64,000 nt of DNA from Mycetohabitans rhizoxinica HKI 454 (GTDB lineage: Bacteria > Pseudomonadota > Gammaproteobacteria > Burkholderiales > Burkholderiaceae), in NCBI RefSeq assembly GCF_000198775.1, contig NC_014722.1:1452845-1516844 (forward strand). Reading direction: 5' to 3'. Both the position numbers and the translations under genes were made by a program. Below, one piece after another: positions 8,779 to 19,745 of this stretch; position 1 is the first letter of the stretch; each line of letters begins with the position of its first letter. The notes below the pieces were generated by a model that made no database searches, had not been told where the DNA came from, and worked only from the letters and a program-made list of their open reading frames with translations.

Positions 8779-11700
8779 ATGCATTCGAAAACTGAAAAAC
8801 TGATCTCGATTGACACCGGCAGTCATATCAGCATCATGCCTGTTATGTATCCATTATCCACTGCTCAAACTGAGATTTGGCTCGCGCAGCAGCTCCGCCC
8901 AGACAGCCCGGTCTACAACATTGCCCAGTACACAATGATCAACGGCCCCATTGACACGGCTGTCTTTAAAGCGACATTACGTCAGGTCATGGGTGAGGCG
9001 GATAGCCTACGGCTGCATTTTGTTAAAAACGATGACAGGCTGCAACAGTATATCGGCTCGCCTGCGTGGTCGTTGCCAGTAGTTGATTTCAGCGCAGAAG
9101 CGGATCCGCAAGCCGCTGCTCAAGCATGGATGCGCGCCGATGCTGAGCGGCCAGTGAATATTTTACAAGGACCACTGTTCCATTATGCGCTGTTAAGAAC
9201 TGCGTCGGACCAAGTGCTGTGGTACCAGCGCTATCAGGCTATCGTAATGGATGGATTCGGTATGCACCTGCTTACGCAACGCGTCGCGCATGTGTATAGC
9301 GCAATGTGCAAAGGTGTCGCGCCTGCTCCATGTCCTTTTCAGTCGCTATCCCAGCTGTTAGAGCGGGATGCCCAATATCGGAATGCGGCACAATGGGCGC
9401 GCGATGAAGCATATTGGCTCAAGCGCTGCGCCCATTGGCCTGAACCGGTGATGCTGACAACCCAACCTGCGAGCGCTTTTTTTCATGATCTACGTGATAC
9501 CGCTGGTCTTGCCCAATTGGATAGCCATGAGATTGCTACATTCAAGTCTTCAGCCATTGATTTAGCGCAATGCGTTACCGCCGCCATGGCGGCCTATTTG
9601 CATCGGCTAACTGGCGTGCAGGACGTAGTACTCGGCGTTCCAGTGACTGTTTGCTCGAGTATAGACCAATGCGTCCCCGGCAGGATATCCACTGTACTTC
9701 CGGTACGGCTGACCGTGCGACCGAGCGCAAGCCTCTTGTCATTGAAAGACCAGGCCGCGCAGCAAATCCATCAAGGGCTGCAGCATCAACGCTATTCGAT
9801 TGATGCATTGCGTCAAGCATTGGGATTATCGCCCACTCAGCGATTGCTGAGTTCCATACTGGATTTTGTATTGATCGATAATAATTTGCCGTTTGGTGCG
9901 TATTCTTCAACGAGTCATCTTTTAGCCAATGGGTCTATTGAAAGCCTCGCCATAGCCCAGCTTCAATCTGATAGCTGTATGTTGCAGGTTGATCTTGATA
10001 CGAGTCACACATTCGGCACGGCAAATAAATTCAGCACTTCTCAACATGGTTTTCTGACGTTCCTGACAGCGCTCAACGCTGAGCCTACTCGGCCTATCAG
10101 CGACGTTGACTGGCTCAATGCAGCGCAGCAGCAGTGCATATTGGTCGAATGGAACACTACCGAGCAACCGGTGCCTGACGCGACGTTGCCCGAGTTGTTT
10201 GAACAACAAGTCGAGCGCACTCCCGATGCCACTGCGCTGGTGTGCGTAGATCAGGTGCTCAGTTACGCAGGACTGAATGCTCAAGCGAACCGTCTGGCTC
10301 ATCGGTTGATCCGGCTGGGGGTGGTGGCGGAGACGCCAGTGGCAGTGTTGATGCAACGCTCGCCCGAGCGCGTGGTGGCAGCGCTGGCCATCCTCAAAGC
10401 CGGTGGCGTTTATATGCCATTGAACGAGCAATGGCCTGACAGCCGGCTGCACACCTTATTGAGTGAAGCGCACGCGCCCGTCGTGCTGACAGATCGCACA
10501 TTGCAAGCGCGCTGCGATGCGCTAAGCGCCCATGTCATTGTCGTCGATGCCGATGCGTCACTCGATGATGAGCCAAGCGATAATCCAGCGGTGGTTTGCT
10601 CGCCCGAGCAACTGGCGTATCTAATGTACACGTCGGGTTCGACCGGCCAGCCTAAAGGCGTGGCCATTGTGCATCGTACGGTGCGCAATACGGCCTTAGA
10701 CCGGCGCTTGTCAGCAGTGCGAGAGCGCGTACTGATGCATTCGTCGCATGCTTTTGACGTCTCTATGTACGAGTTGTGGACGCCATTGCTATCCGGCGGT
10801 CAGGTAATCCTTGTGCCGGCCGGTGAGTTGGATGTGCACATGCTGCAAGAGACCATCCGAGCGCATCAGGTGAACGCGCTATGGTTGACCGCAGGGCTGT
10901 TTCAGGTCATGGTCGAAGGTGACTTGAGCTATCTGCGCAGTGTCCGTCAGCTGACGGTGGGCGGTGATATTGTCTCATCCGCAGCGGCGCAGCGCGTGCT
11001 TGAGCACTGTCCCGCACTGCGCTTGATCAATGGGTATGGACCGACCGAGACGAACTTTACCACTTGCCATCTGTTCGAGGCGCCGTATCAAGCGCAAGCG
11101 TCTATGCCGATAGGCACGCCGCTGGATAACGTTACGGCCTACGTTTTGGACGCGTGCTTGCGTCCGGTGCCGGTGGGCGTAGTGGGGGAGTTGTATATAG
11201 CCGGCGCGGGCGTGGCCAGGGGTTACGTCAACCGACCGGGATTGACCGCCGAGCGCTTCATTGCTAACCCGTTCGATGCAAGCGGTGCACGGCTTTACCG
11301 GACGGGCGATCTTGCATATTGGCGCTCGGATGGCACGCTAGAGTTTATCGGCCGGGAGGACCAGCAAGTCAAGATCCGAGGTTTCCGGATTGAGCTTGGC
11401 GAGATTGAGGCGGTGTTGCAGCGTCACTCGGCCGTCGCGCAAGCTGCGGTAATCGCTCGGGAAGACCGGGCTGGGGACCAACAACTTGTTGGCTATATTG
11501 TGCTTGATGAAGCCCCTGCCGAGCGAGATTTTTCGACGGAGGCGAGCCAAGTCGAAGAAGGGCAGAAGGTCTACGATACGTACTATAAAGACGACGCGGA
11601 CTATGCATTTGGTGAAAACTTTAATATCTGGAAGAGCAGCTACGATGGTCAGCCGATTCCGTTGTCGGACATGCAAGCGTGGCGCGCGGACGCGGTCGCA

Positions 11701-14700
11701 CGTATTCGTGAGTTGCAACCGCGGCGGGTGCTGGAGATTGGTGTAGGCACGGGACTGCTGCTCGCGCACCTAGCACCTCATTGTGAAGTGTATTGGGGCA
11801 CGGATATTTCCGCCCCCGTTATTGAAGCGCTCAAGCTTCAAGTGGCGCAGCACGCTGAATTAGCGGCACGCGTTGAGTTGCGCACGCAAGCCGCACATAT
11901 TACTGAGGGCTTGCCGCAAGGCTATTTTGACACTATCGTCATTAATTCCGTTGTCTTACATTTCCCGAACGCTGATTATTTGATTGATGTGTTACGTCAG
12001 GCGATGGCGCTACTTGCGCCGGGAGGCGCTCTTTTCGTCGGGGATGTGCCAGACTTGCGCTTGTTCGAGTGCTTCACTAGTGCCGTCCAATTATACCAAG
12101 CGGATCCCAGCACGGATGACTATGCCAGTTTGCGCCGACGGATCAAGCAAAGCCAATTGGCCAGAAAGGAATTGCGCCTGGCACCGGCCTTCTTCAGTAC
12201 GCTGCACCGCGCCATTGATGAAATCGCGGCGATTGATATTCAGCTCAAGCATGGCGATTACCATAATGAATTGAGCCGTTATCGCTACGATGTGGTGCTG
12301 CGTAAAGGGTCGGTCAACACGCTACCGCTGGCGCACGCGCCGCAACTGCATTGGGCAGAGGCCACTACGCTTGAGGCGGTGAAAACGCATTTAGCCACTG
12401 AACGTCCCGCCTGTTTGCGAATTGTCGGTGTGCCCAATATGCGCGTAGCGTGCGAACTTGAAGCCACGCAGGCGTTGAATAACGCTGATTGTGATCTTGA
12501 ACTGATCCAGCATCGGCTCAAAACGGGTTATGCACAGACTACTGCGCCCACTGTTGAAGATTTCTACGCATTGGGTGAATCGTTGGGTTATTGGGTCGGT
12601 GTTACGTGGTCGGAACATACTGCTCCGGCATGTATAGATGTTGTGCTGGTGCAGGCACGCGACATGGCTTGCGCCGTCCCGACGGATCTCTATTTGCCGC
12701 CTTCCTCCAGTAGTGGGCAAACCCCTCATGCTTATGCAAATAACCCGACAAGCTTAGATCAATTCGCAGATATTCGTCAGTATGTAGCAACACGACTACC
12801 CGAATACATGGTGCCGGCCGTTTTCATGCGTTTGGATACATTGCCGCTCACGCCGAACGGTAAGCTTGATCGACGTGCGCTGCCGGCCCCAGACAGTACA
12901 CTATTAGGTCAACTATATGAAGCGCCGCAAGGGGAGTTGGAAACCAAGCTTGCGGCGATTTGGGCCGAGCTGCTCGGGGTCGAGCGGGTGGGGCGCCAAG
13001 ATAGCTTCTTTGCACTGGGTGGTCATTCGCTGCTTGCAATACGGATGATCGAACGCTTGCGTCGGTTTGGGTTGACAGTCTCGGTACGCACGTTGTTCGA
13101 CTCGCCCACGCTGAGCGCACTTGCCGAATCGCTTGGTCAGCACCGTGAAGTGACGGTACCGCCCAACGTAATCACACCCAACACCACCGCGATTACGCCG
13201 CAGATGCTGCCGCTCATCGACTTGACTCAAGCGGACATCGATCAAATTATTGAACGAGTGCCGGGCGGGGTGGCAAACATCCAAGATATTTATGCGCTTT
13301 CGCCACTGCAAGACGGGATTTTGTTTCACCACTTGCTGGCTACTGAGGGCGATCCATATCTGCTGGTTTTTCAAAAAGCCTTTGCCAATCGGGAACGGCT
13401 TAATGGCTACCTAGAGGCAATTCAACATGTCGTGGAGCGACACGATATTTTGCGTACTGCGTTCCTTTGGCAAGGTCTATCCACGCCCGCGCAAGTCGTC
13501 TGGCGTCACGCGCCACTATCCATCACGGAACTCGCGTTGGATTCAGCCGAGGGGCCCGTCATCGAGCAGCTAAATCAGCGCTTCAACTCCCGTGTTTGCC
13601 GCATCGATTTGACTCAAGCCCCATTGATGCATTTTGTCATTGCGCAAGACAGTGATGGCCGCTGGCTGCTTATCGAGTTGGTGCACCATTTGATTGCCGA
13701 TCATTCAGCACTGGAGGTCATGCACACGGAAGTGCAGATGTTTATCGAAGGCCGGGGTAAAACATTGCCTTCGGCGCAGCCGTTTCGCAACTTGGTCGCA
13801 CAAGCGCGCTTGGGATTGAGTGAAGCTGAGCATGCACGATTTTTTACTGACATGCTCGCTGATGTAAATGAGCCCACGCTGCCGTTCAATTTGGCCGATG
13901 TGCATTGCGCTGGTACTCAAATCACCGAAGCACATCGGATGTTGTCAGATGCGCTAAATGAGCGTCTGCGCGCCCAGGCCAGGCGCCTGGGGACGAGTTT
14001 GGCCAGCCTATGCCACCTGGCGTGGGCGCAAGTGCTCGCGCGGGCAAGCGGTCAACAGCGGGTCGTGTTCGGCACATTGCTATTCGGGCGAATGCAAGCC
14101 GGTGATGGTGCGGATAGCGCGGTGGGGCTATTTATCAACACGCTGCCACTGTGTCTGGATCTAAAAGATAACGTTGAATACAGCATAAAAGATACGCACG
14201 CACGCTTGGCCGCGCTACTCGAGCATGAACACGCGTCGTTGGCGCTCGCGCAGCGCTGCAGTGGCATGTCGGTCGGCACGCCGCTTTTTAGTGCACTATT
14301 CAACTACGTGCACGATGACATGCCGCCGGTTGACAGCCCAATGGTGGACGGTGTTGAGCTGCTCAGCGTAGAGGAACATACCAATTATCCGCTTACGTTG
14401 ATGGTGCAAGATTCTAAGCAGGCATTGAGCTTAAATGCTCAGGTTATGCAGCCACTTGACCCGAACCGGATGTGCGGTTATATGCAGCAGGCATTGGAAA
14501 GCCTCGTTGACGCACTCGAGTACGCGCCCGACAAGCCAGTTTGGCAGCTGGAGGTGCTGCCAGGAGAAGAGCGAAACCTGATGCTTCAGACGTGGAACGC
14601 GACGCAGCGTAATTATCCATCTCACTTATGTGTGCACCAGTTGTTCGAATCGCAAGTGGCGCGTACGCCCGAGGCGACGGCGCTGGTGTTTGAGGAACAG

Positions 14701-15180
14701 AGTCTAAGCTACGCCCAGTTGAATGCGCAAGCCAATCGCTTGGCGCACCAGCTCATTGAGCTGGGGGTTAAGCCGGACACGCGCGTGGCGATCTGTATTG
14801 AGCGTTCCCCGGCGCTTGTCGTCGGGCTGCTGGCGATTCTTAAAGCCGGTGGGGCTTATGTGCCGCTGGATCCCAGCTATCCGAGCGAGCAGCTTGCACA
14901 GAGGCTGGTCGATGCCGCGCCGAGCATCGTGCTCGCTAATGCGAGGGGGCGCGCTGCACTTGGCGACGCGGCGCTTGCGCCCCGTACGGTGCTTGATCCA
15001 ACTGCGCTGCCGGCGTTGCCCGATACCAACCCATCGGTGCCGGGCCTGACCGCCTGCCATCTTGCGTATGTAATTTATACGTCCGGCTCGACCGGCACCC
15101 CGAAGGGCGTGATGGTTGAGCATCGCTGCGTTGTCCGACTAGTAATCAACAATGGCTATGTCGACACTTGGGACGGATGA
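8779..15180 (+). CDS. Nonribosomal peptide synthetase, modules 1 and part of 2 (ends at a frameshift)
   Basis: This 2133-codon frame encodes the start of an NRPS. Domains by residue: condensation about 23-450; adenylation from about 471 (YTSGSTG near 617, YRTGDL near 841); an N-methyltransferase inserted in the adenylation C-terminus at about 930-1180, with SAM loop LEIGVGTG; then A10 (NGK) and carrier GGHS with Ser1417. Next come a second condensation domain and the first half of a second adenylation domain. The first condensation domain has QAIVMDG (residues 153-159) where HHxxxDG is expected, so the catalytic second histidine is Ala. The second has HHLLATEGD and HHLIADH, the signature of dual epimerisation/condensation domains, so a D-residue from module 1 is predicted. 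The frame ends after [12 protein letters not shown] because of an apparent extra base near 15160; the rest of module 2 continues in the next entry. The first adenylation specificity residues read approximately D-V-Y-W-T-G-G-F-T, not assigned. Confidence 0.85.
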   Translation: MHSKTEKLISIDTGSHISIMPVMYPLSTAQTEIWLAQQLRPDSPVYNIAQYTMINGPIDTAVFKATLRQVMGEADSLRLHFVKNDDRLQQYIGSPAWSLPVVDFSAEADPQAAAQAWMRADAERPVNILQGPLFHYALLRTASDQVLWYQRYQAIVMDGFGMHLLTQRVAHVYSAMCKGVAPAPCPFQSLSQLLERDAQYRNAAQWARDEAYWLKRCAHWPEPVMLTTQPASAFFHDLRDTAGLAQLDSHEIATFKSSAIDLAQCVTAAMAAYLHRLTGVQDVVLGVPVTVCSSIDQCVPGRISTVLPVRLTVRPSASLLSLKDQAAQQIHQGLQHQRYSIDALRQALGLSPTQRLLSSILDFVLIDNNLPFGAYSSTSHLLANGSIESLAIAQLQSDSCMLQVDLDTSHTFGTANKFSTSQHGFLTFLTALNAEPTRPISDVDWLNAAQQQCILVEWNTTEQPVPDATLPELFEQQVERTPDATALVCVDQVLSYAGLNAQANRLAHRLIRLGVVAETPVAVLMQRSPERVVAALAILKAGGVYMPLNEQWPDSRLHTLLSEAHAPVVLTDRTLQARCDALSAHVIVVDADASLDDEPSDNPAVVCSPEQLAYLMYTSGSTGQPKGVAIVHRTVRNTALDRRLSAVRERVLMHSSHAFDVSMYELWTPLLSGGQVILVPAGELDVHMLQETIRAHQVNALWLTAGLFQVMVEGDLSYLRSVRQLTVGGDIVSSAAAQRVLEHCPALRLINGYGPTETNFTTCHLFEAPYQAQASMPIGTPLDNVTAYVLDACLRPVPVGVVGELYIAGAGVARGYVNRPGLTAERFIANPFDASGARLYRTGDLAYWRSDGTLEFIGREDQQVKIRGFRIELGEIEAVLQRHSAVAQAAVIAREDRAGDQQLVGYIVLDEAPAERDFSTEASQVEEGQKVYDTYYKDDADYAFGENFNIWKSSYDGQPIPLSDMQAWRADAVARIRELQPRRVLEIGVGTGLLLAHLAPHCEVYWGTDISAPVIEALKLQVAQHAELAARVELRTQAAHITEGLPQGYFDTIVINSVVLHFPNADYLIDVLRQAMALLAPGGALFVGDVPDLRLFECFTSAVQLYQADPSTDDYASLRRRIKQSQLARKELRLAPAFFSTLHRAIDEIAAIDIQLKHGDYHNELSRYRYDVVLRKGSVNTLPLAHAPQLHWAEATTLEAVKTHLATERPACLRIVGVPNMRVACELEATQALNNADCDLELIQHRLKTGYAQTTAPTVEDFYALGESLGYWVGVTWSEHTAPACIDVVLVQARDMACAVPTDLYLPPSSSSGQTPHAYANNPTSLDQFADIRQYVATRLPEYMVPAVFMRLDTLPLTPNGKLDRRALPAPDSTLLGQLYEAPQGELETKLAAIWAELLGVERVGRQDSFFALGGHSLLAIRMIERLRRFGLTVSVRTLFDSPTLSALAESLGQHREVTVPPNVITPNTTAITPQMLPLIDLTQADIDQIIERVPGGVANIQDIYALSPLQDGILFHHLLATEGDPYLLVFQKAFANRERLNGYLEAIQHVVERHDILRTAFLWQGLSTPAQVVWRHAPLSITELALDSAEGPVIEQLNQRFNSRVCRIDLTQAPLMHFVIAQDSDGRWLLIELVHHLIADHSALEVMHTEVQMFIEGRGKTLPSAQPFRNLVAQARLGLSEAEHARFFTDMLADVNEPTLPFNLADVHCAGTQITEAHRMLSDALNERLRAQARRLGTSLASLCHLAWAQVLARASGQQRVVFGTLLFGRMQAGDGADSAVGLFINTLPLCLDLKDNVEYSIKDTHARLAALLEHEHASLALAQRCSGMSVGTPLFSALFNYVHDDMPPVDSPMVDGVELLSVEEHTNYPLTLMVQDSKQALSLNAQVMQPLDPNRMCGYMQQALESLVDALEYAPDKPVWQLEVLPGEERNLMLQTWNATQRNYPSHLCVHQLFESQVARTPEATALVFEEQSLSYAQLNAQANRLAHQLIELGVKPDTRVAICIERSPALVVGLLAILKAGGAYVPLDPSYPSEQLAQRLVDAAPSIVLANARGRAALGDAALAPRTVLDPTALPALPDTNPSVPGLTACHLAYVIYTSGSTGTPKGVMVEHRCVVRLVINNGYVDTWDG

Positions 15181-17770
15181 TCGCGTCGCGTTCGCGGCCA
15201 GTCCCGCTTTTGACGCGAGCACCTTTGAAATGTGGGCCCCGTTACTCAACGGCGGCTGCGTGGTCATATTCGATTCGGACACGGTGCTGGATCCATCCCG
15301 TTTGGAGGAGGCGCTTTCACGATATCAGGTCACCACGCTTTTTTTGACGACCGTGTTGTTTAATCAGCTGGTTCCAGTAATGGCATCGGCTTTGGCGCGA
15401 TTGAAATATTTGCTTTGTGGCGGAGAGCAAGAGAACCCAGAGTCCTTCGCGCAATTGCTAAAGCAGACCGGACCAAGCCATCTAATTCACTGTTACGGGC
15501 CGACCGAGAGCACGACTTTTTCAACAACTTATGAGGTAACTGAGCTTGGTGATCGGCCTAAGCGTTTACCGATCGGCCGGCCAATCGCGAACACGCAGGT
15601 TTATCTGCTCGATGCACATGGTCAGCCCGTGCCGCTAGGCGCGGTCGGGGAGTTGTATATTGGCGGTGCGGGCGTCGCGCGCGGCTATCTGAACCGCCCG
15701 GAGCTGACCGTAGAGCGTTTCGTGCGCGATCCGTTCTCGGCCGAGCCGGATGCGCGAATATACAAGACGGGGGATTTGGCGCGCTACTTGCCTGATGGCA
15801 ATCTGGAGTTCCTGGGCCGTAACGATCATCAGATCAAGATTCGCGGTTTTCGCATTGAGCCTGGTGAGATCGAAGCGTGCCTGGCTGTGCACCCGCAAGT
15901 ACATGATGCGGTGGTGCTGGCCTTGGGCGAAGGTCACGACAAGCGGCTCGTCGCGTATGTGGTCGCTCATCAGGCCGATGAGTCGCTGGCCAGCACGCTG
16001 CGCGCACATGCGGCCGCAGCGCTGCCCGAGTATATGGTGCCGGCCGCGTTTGTGCGGCTTAACGCGTTGCCGCTCACGCCGAACGGCAAGCTAGATCGCC
16101 GTGCGTTGCCTGCGCCCGATGACGACGCGCTCGCGCATCAAGTTTATGAAACGCCGCAAGGCGAGGTGGAAACGACGCTCGCGGCGATTTGGGCGCAGTT
16201 GTTAAGTGTGGAGCGTGTGGGCCGCCACGATAGCTTCTTTGCGCTCGGTGGCCATTCGCTGCTCGCGGTGCGCTTGATAAACTGGGCGAGAGAGCTGGGT
16301 GCCGACGTGTCGCTGGCCACCCTGTTCGCCATGCCGACGTTGGCCGCGTTTGCAGGCGCGCTCGAGACCTACTTGCAGAAAGGCCCCGATACGCCGCCCG
16401 AGATCATGCCGGTGTCGCGCGAGGGTTACCTGCCGCTATCGTTCGCGCAGCAGCGGTTGTGGTTCCTCTCGCAGCTCGAAGGTGTAAGTCGCATCTATCA
16501 CATTCCGCTGGCACTGCGCGTGTGCGGATCGCTTGATCGGGCCGCGTGGCAACAAGCGCTCGATGCGCTCTTCGCACGTCATGAAGCGCTGCGTTCGACG
16601 TTTGTGAGCGTCGAGGGTCAGCCGCAGGTGCAATTGCTGCCGGCGGACACGGGCGTGCCGCTGCACTGGTATGATCTGCGTGGCATGCCGGACGCAGATG
16701 TGCAACTGGCACGCTTAAGTCGCGAAGCAGCGCACGCGCCGTTCGATCTGGTACATGGACCCCTGTTGCGCGCATGTGGCATGCAGCTGGCCGATGACGA
16801 GCACGTGGTGCTGCTCACGCAGCACCATATGGTGTCGGACGGCTGGTCGCTTGGCGTGTTGGTGCGCGAGCTCAGCGCACTGTATGCGGCAAGCGTTGGG
16901 GTCCAGGCTGATCCCTTGCCGCCGCTGACGGTTCAGTATCCGGACTATGCGGCTTGGCAACGGCAGTGGCTTTCAGGCCAGAGGCTTAAAGCACAAAGGG
17001 ACTACTGGCGCGCCACACTCGCCAATGCGCCAGTGCTGCTGGCGTTACCGACCGATCGGCCGCGCCCGGCGCAGCAATCGTTTGCCGGCGCGCATGTATC
17101 AGTACACATTGATGCGAAGACCACGCGTGCACTGAAGCGTTTCAGCCGTGAGCACGGCGCGACGCTGTTCATGACGGTGCTCGCCGCGTGGAGCGCAGTG
17201 CTCTCGCGCTTGTCTGGTCAAGAGGATTTGGTCATCGGCACGCCCAGCGCCAATCGCAACCATCGCCAAATTGAGCCGTTAATTGGCTTCTTTGTCAATA
17301 CGCTCGCATCGCGTGTGGATCTGTCGGGTAAGCCCAGTGTGGCACAGCTGCTGGAGCGGGTGAGACGCACGACGCTGGAGGCGCAAGCGCATCAGGATCT
17401 GCCATTTGAGCAAGCAGTGGAGATCGTGCAGCCGCCGCGCCGGCTCGATTATACGCCGCTGTTTCAGGTGATGTTCGCGTGGCATAACAACGAGAAAGAA
17501 CAATGGCGCTTACCCGGGCTAACGGTTACGCCGGCTGAGATCGATTATGACGTGGCAAAGTTCGATCTCGAGCTGAACTTGTACGAGGCAGGCGAGGAAA
17601 TTATTGGCAACTTAGGTTATGCGACGGCGCTGTTCGATGGCGCGACGATCGAGCGGCACGTCGGGTATCTGCGGAAGATGCTACAGGCGATGGCCGCTGA
17701 TGTGCTACAGCCTGTCACCCGCATCGAGCTGCTCGCGCCGGCCGAGCGAACGTTGTTGCTTGACACGTAA
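15152..17770 (+). CDS. Nonribosomal peptide synthetase, rest of module 2 and condensation domain of module 3
   Basis: Continuation of the NRPS in another frame. It resumes the module-2 adenylation domain at [17 protein letters not shown], followed by YGPTES, YKTGDL, the A10 NGK, carrier LGGHS, and a complete condensation domain with an intact HHMVSDG. The adenylation specificity residues read approximately D-A-F-F-L-G-C-T-F, similar to codes for valine/isoleucine-type residues (inference). The natural protein would be one chain with the previous entry; removing one base near 15160 restores it. It ends at TAA (17768-17770) inside LLLDT-NAT, where the family has a tryptophan, so the stop is also a lesion. 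An independent start at the ATG at 15152 is unlikely to give a working enzyme. Confidence 0.8.
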   Translation: MAMSTLGTDDRVAFAASPAFDASTFEMWAPLLNGGCVVIFDSDTVLDPSRLEEALSRYQVTTLFLTTVLFNQLVPVMASALARLKYLLCGGEQENPESFAQLLKQTGPSHLIHCYGPTESTTFSTTYEVTELGDRPKRLPIGRPIANTQVYLLDAHGQPVPLGAVGELYIGGAGVARGYLNRPELTVERFVRDPFSAEPDARIYKTGDLARYLPDGNLEFLGRNDHQIKIRGFRIEPGEIEACLAVHPQVHDAVVLALGEGHDKRLVAYVVAHQADESLASTLRAHAAAALPEYMVPAAFVRLNALPLTPNGKLDRRALPAPDDDALAHQVYETPQGEVETTLAAIWAQLLSVERVGRHDSFFALGGHSLLAVRLINWARELGADVSLATLFAMPTLAAFAGALETYLQKGPDTPPEIMPVSREGYLPLSFAQQRLWFLSQLEGVSRIYHIPLALRVCGSLDRAAWQQALDALFARHEALRSTFVSVEGQPQVQLLPADTGVPLHWYDLRGMPDADVQLARLSREAAHAPFDLVHGPLLRACGMQLADDEHVVLLTQHHMVSDGWSLGVLVRELSALYAASVGVQADPLPPLTVQYPDYAAWQRQWLSGQRLKAQRDYWRATLANAPVLLALPTDRPRPAQQSFAGAHVSVHIDAKTTRALKRFSREHGATLFMTVLAAWSAVLSRLSGQEDLVIGTPSANRNHRQIEPLIGFFVNTLASRVDLSGKPSVAQLLERVRRTTLEAQAHQDLPFEQAVEIVQPPRRLDYTPLFQVMFAWHNNEKEQWRLPGLTVTPAEIDYDVAKFDLELNLYEAGEEIIGNLGYATALFDGATIERHVGYLRKMLQAMAADVLQPVTRIELLAPAERTLLLDT

Positions 17771-17935
17771 AACGCGACGCAGTGCAATTACCCGTCGCAC
17801 GTGTGCGTGCACCAATTGTTTGAAGCGCGTGCCGCAGGCGCCGGAGCTGGTATTGAAGTGCAGGCACTGAGCTACGCAGATTTGAATGCACAGGCTAATC
17901 GTCTCGCGCATCGGTTGATCGAGGGGGCACAAGCC
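17771..17935 (+). pseudogene. NRPS module 3 adenylation domain, N-terminal fragment
   Basis: In frame after the TAA that ends the NRPS, the sequence reads NATQCNYPSHVCVHQLFEA and, slightly further on, [19 protein letters not shown], the standard opening of an adenylation domain. A small frame disturbance lies between these two pieces. Homology stops near 17930, where foreign sequence begins. The core of the adenylation domain and everything after it are missing here. Confidence 0.75.
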
Positions 17936-18114
17936 CAATGCACGGATGGCGACTTGTGCTCAGTGTTCCCCGGCTCTTGTTGCGCCGGGTTGCCCGTCTG
18001 CGAGATCGGGCTTCGTCGGTGGTCGCGGTGGATCGAGTATGAACGAGCCTTCCATGTCATGGGAGGCATCGTGCAGTACGACCGGGGTCAAGGGCCACAC
18101 TACGCAGGCTGCCT

Positions 18115-18220
18115 GATGCGCTTCGTCATTTTGCGTGGCTCGCGCCATGTGCGCACCTGATCAAGACGCTCGTCCGTTTGCAGCGGCCGGCACGTCGAAA
18201 TCGCTCTTGGGCGGCTTGGC
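18115..18220 (-). pseudogene. Transposase fragment of the same family as the element at 22.9-24.5 kb
   Basis: On the minus strand the translation includes AKPPKSDFDV and, in another frame, VRTWREPRKMTK. These match AKPPKSDFDAHRPL and LTWREPRKVTKSL of the intact transposase at 23016-24491. About 35 codons with one frameshift remain. This marks an old insertion at the broken end of the NRPS gene. Confidence 0.65.
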
Positions 18221-18232
18221 ATCGAGCAAGCA

Positions 18233-18655
18233 TTGCAGGGCCACGCTCCGGACAGGCTCGCCGTGGCCGGTGCCCTCGTCACCATCGACCGCAAGGGCGA
18301 AGCCGTGATTCATCGCGGGCTGCGGTGCGAGGCCGAGGCCAAGGTGCCGCGCACCTTGCAACGGCTACGGTGGGGTCTCGCGGAGGGCGGAGCCACGAAC
18401 GAAGGAGACGTCGCCGCCGAAGCGCCCAAGGCCGCGAACGTTTCCGATCGGCTAGCGCAGTGGTTGAGCGCGCATCGCACGGCGGTGCTGCAGATCGAAG
18501 TTGGCCGGCATCCGCGGGTTGCGCTAGCTGCACTGGTACATAGCCCGGACTGGCCGCAGTCGCCTGCCGCCGTGGCTCTGCGCGCCACACCGCACCAGCC
18601 GGGGGCGGCACTCGCGCAGGCAATGAGACTGGTCCAGAGTTACGCTGGCGTGTGA
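18233..18655 (+). pseudogene. ParB-like plasmid partition protein, C-terminal fragment
   Basis: About 140 codons resembling the C-terminal part of ParB/RepB-type nuclease-domain proteins of Burkholderia and Ralstonia plasmids or integrative elements (VTIDRKGEAVIHRGL, VSDRLAQWLSAHRTAVLQ, LAALVHS). There is no ATG start; the frame begins within homology at a TTG. The helix-turn-helix and nuclease parts are absent, and the end seems internally shortened. Assignment is from family memory, so moderate. It suggests plasmid or ICE DNA once landed in the NRPS locus. Confidence 0.45.
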
Positions 18656-18750
18656 GGCCGTGTCTGGACTACGAGATCAGCCGCTTCTGTCGTTTCCTTG
18701 AATTGATGACACGTTCTAGAATAATTACCTCTCTTCTATTGGTCTTTTTC

Positions 18751-18779
18751 TTGTAGCGCGTTGCGCATCATGCTACACT
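18751..18779 (+). promoter_or_regulatory. Putative higBA promoter
   Basis: TTGTAG (18751-18756) and TACACT (18774-18779) are spaced by 17 bases, a good sigma-70-type pair. The higB start codon begins only seven bases after the -10 box, so transcription would start at or next to the ATG and the message would be leaderless. Confidence 0.45.
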
Positions 18780-18785
18780 CGCTGC

Positions 18786-19064
18786 ATGATAATCAGTTTT
18801 CGGCACAAAGGGCTTGAAGCCTTGTTTCGCGAGGATTCCACGCGAGGTGTGCAAGCAGCCCACGCGGCCAAACTCCGCCGCATCTTGGCTGCGCTCAACG
18901 CTGCCTGTTCGCCGCGAGAATTGGATCAGCCCGGCTATAAATTGCATCTCCTGAAAGGAGACATGAAAGAGCACTGGTCAATATGGATCAACGGTAACTG
19001 GCGCGTCACCTTCCGATTCATCGGTGTTGACGTTGAGCTGGTCGATTACCAAGACTATCATTAA
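18786..19064 (+). CDS. higB: Type II toxin HigB (RelE-like mRNA interferase)
   Basis: A 92-residue toxin of the HigB/plasmid-killer branch of the RelE superfamily, which cleaves mRNA on the ribosome. The family pattern is visible: IISFRHKGLEALFRED at the start, DQPGYKLHLLKGD in the middle, and the C-terminal WRVTFRF with a final VDYQDYH. The toxin gene precedes the antitoxin, as is usual for hig loci, with ten bases between them. No ribosome binding site precedes the ATG; the promoter sits directly against it. The pair appears intact in the middle of decayed DNA, as expected for an addictive module. Confidence 0.85.
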   Translation: MIISFRHKGLEALFREDSTRGVQAAHAAKLRRILAALNAACSPRELDQPGYKLHLLKGDMKEHWSIWINGNWRVTFRFIGVDVELVDYQDYH

Positions 19065-19074
19065 GGATTACGAC

Positions 19075-19386
19075 ATGATGAAGCATCATCCGCACCCCGG
19101 CGAGCTGCTGCGCGAGGACGTGCTGCAACCGCTTGAAATTGACGTGACCGAAGCCGCTGCGCGGCTCGGCTATAACCGCACGTCGCTCTCGCGTGTGCTG
19201 AATGGACACTCCGGCATCAGCCCCGATCTTGCCTTGCGCCTGGAACGCGCAGGCGTCAGCACGGCGCGTTTCTGGATGAACCTGCAAACCAATTACGAAC
19301 TTTGGCAGGCTGAACAGCGCGAACAGCCGCCTGTAAGGCCGTTGCAGTCGAATGACTCCATCCCGGATGCATTAAAAGTGCGATGA
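19075..19386 (+). CDS. higA: Type II antitoxin HigA (XRE family)
   Basis: A 103-residue helix-turn-helix antitoxin that neutralises HigB and normally represses the operon. HPGELLREDVLQPL, VTEAAARLGYNRTSLSRVLNG and LALRLERAGVSTARFWMNLQ are typical of HigA. The ATG at 19075 follows AAGGATTACG; a second ATG is adjacent at 19078. It directly follows higB and the two are surely co-transcribed. The C-terminal tail (QPPVRPLQSNDSIPDALKVR) is variable in the family. Confidence 0.85.
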   Translation: MMKHHPHPGELLREDVLQPLEIDVTEAAARLGYNRTSLSRVLNGHSGISPDLALRLERAGVSTARFWMNLQTNYELWQAEQREQPPVRPLQSNDSIPDALKVR

Positions 19387-19439
19387 CCTGGTGGCAGGCG
19401 GCGCATCCCTCAAGCGTGAGCAATGGCCGGGCAGTATGA

Positions 19440-19579
19440 TTGGTTCGCCTGGCCGATCTAATCGACTGGAATCGGTTGGGTACGACGATGGTCAAGGTCA
19501 AACCATCATCATCGAACGCAACCATGTGCCGGTGGCTCGGATCGTGCCCCCCGAGTTGGGGGTAGCCTCAAAACCCTAG
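19440..19579 (+). pseudogene. Fused scars: IS5-type transposase N-terminus and Phd-like antitoxin tail
   Basis: From 19440 one frame reads LVRLADLIDWNRLGT, matching LVRLADLIDWDRLNT of the IS5-type fragment at 29.7 kb. A neighbouring frame from about 19490 reads QTIIIERNHVPVARIVPPE, typical of the end of Phd/VapB-type antitoxins. Both are too short to function and indicate successive insertions and deletions. Confidence 0.45.
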
Positions 19580-19581
19580 TC

Positions 19582-19745
19582 ACACCTGATGCGTGGAAAC
19601 CGTATGTGTTCGGGGAGATAAAAGTTTATGATGTTCACTGTCGCCACGGAGAGATGCTTAAGCCAGAACCCACGGCCACTATTGGTTCCATCCTAGCCTG
19701 TCAGCTAGACAAATGGGAGAGCCAGCAGGCGCAAAGCCAGAGCCG
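19582..19745 (+). pseudogene. Probable detached C-terminal tail of the NRPS thioesterase
   Basis: The frame reads DAWKPYVFGEIKVYDVHCRH, then GEMLKPEPTATIGSILACQLD. The order W-P-YV-G-I-V-V-C-RHGEM-P-IG resembles the last 45 residues of NRPS thioesterase domains in this group, including the catalytic-triad histidine context. It lies on the NRPS strand, 1.65 kb past the break in module 3. I infer that it is the original 3' end of the same gene, separated by deletion and insertion. Recognition is from memory of the family. Confidence 0.45.
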
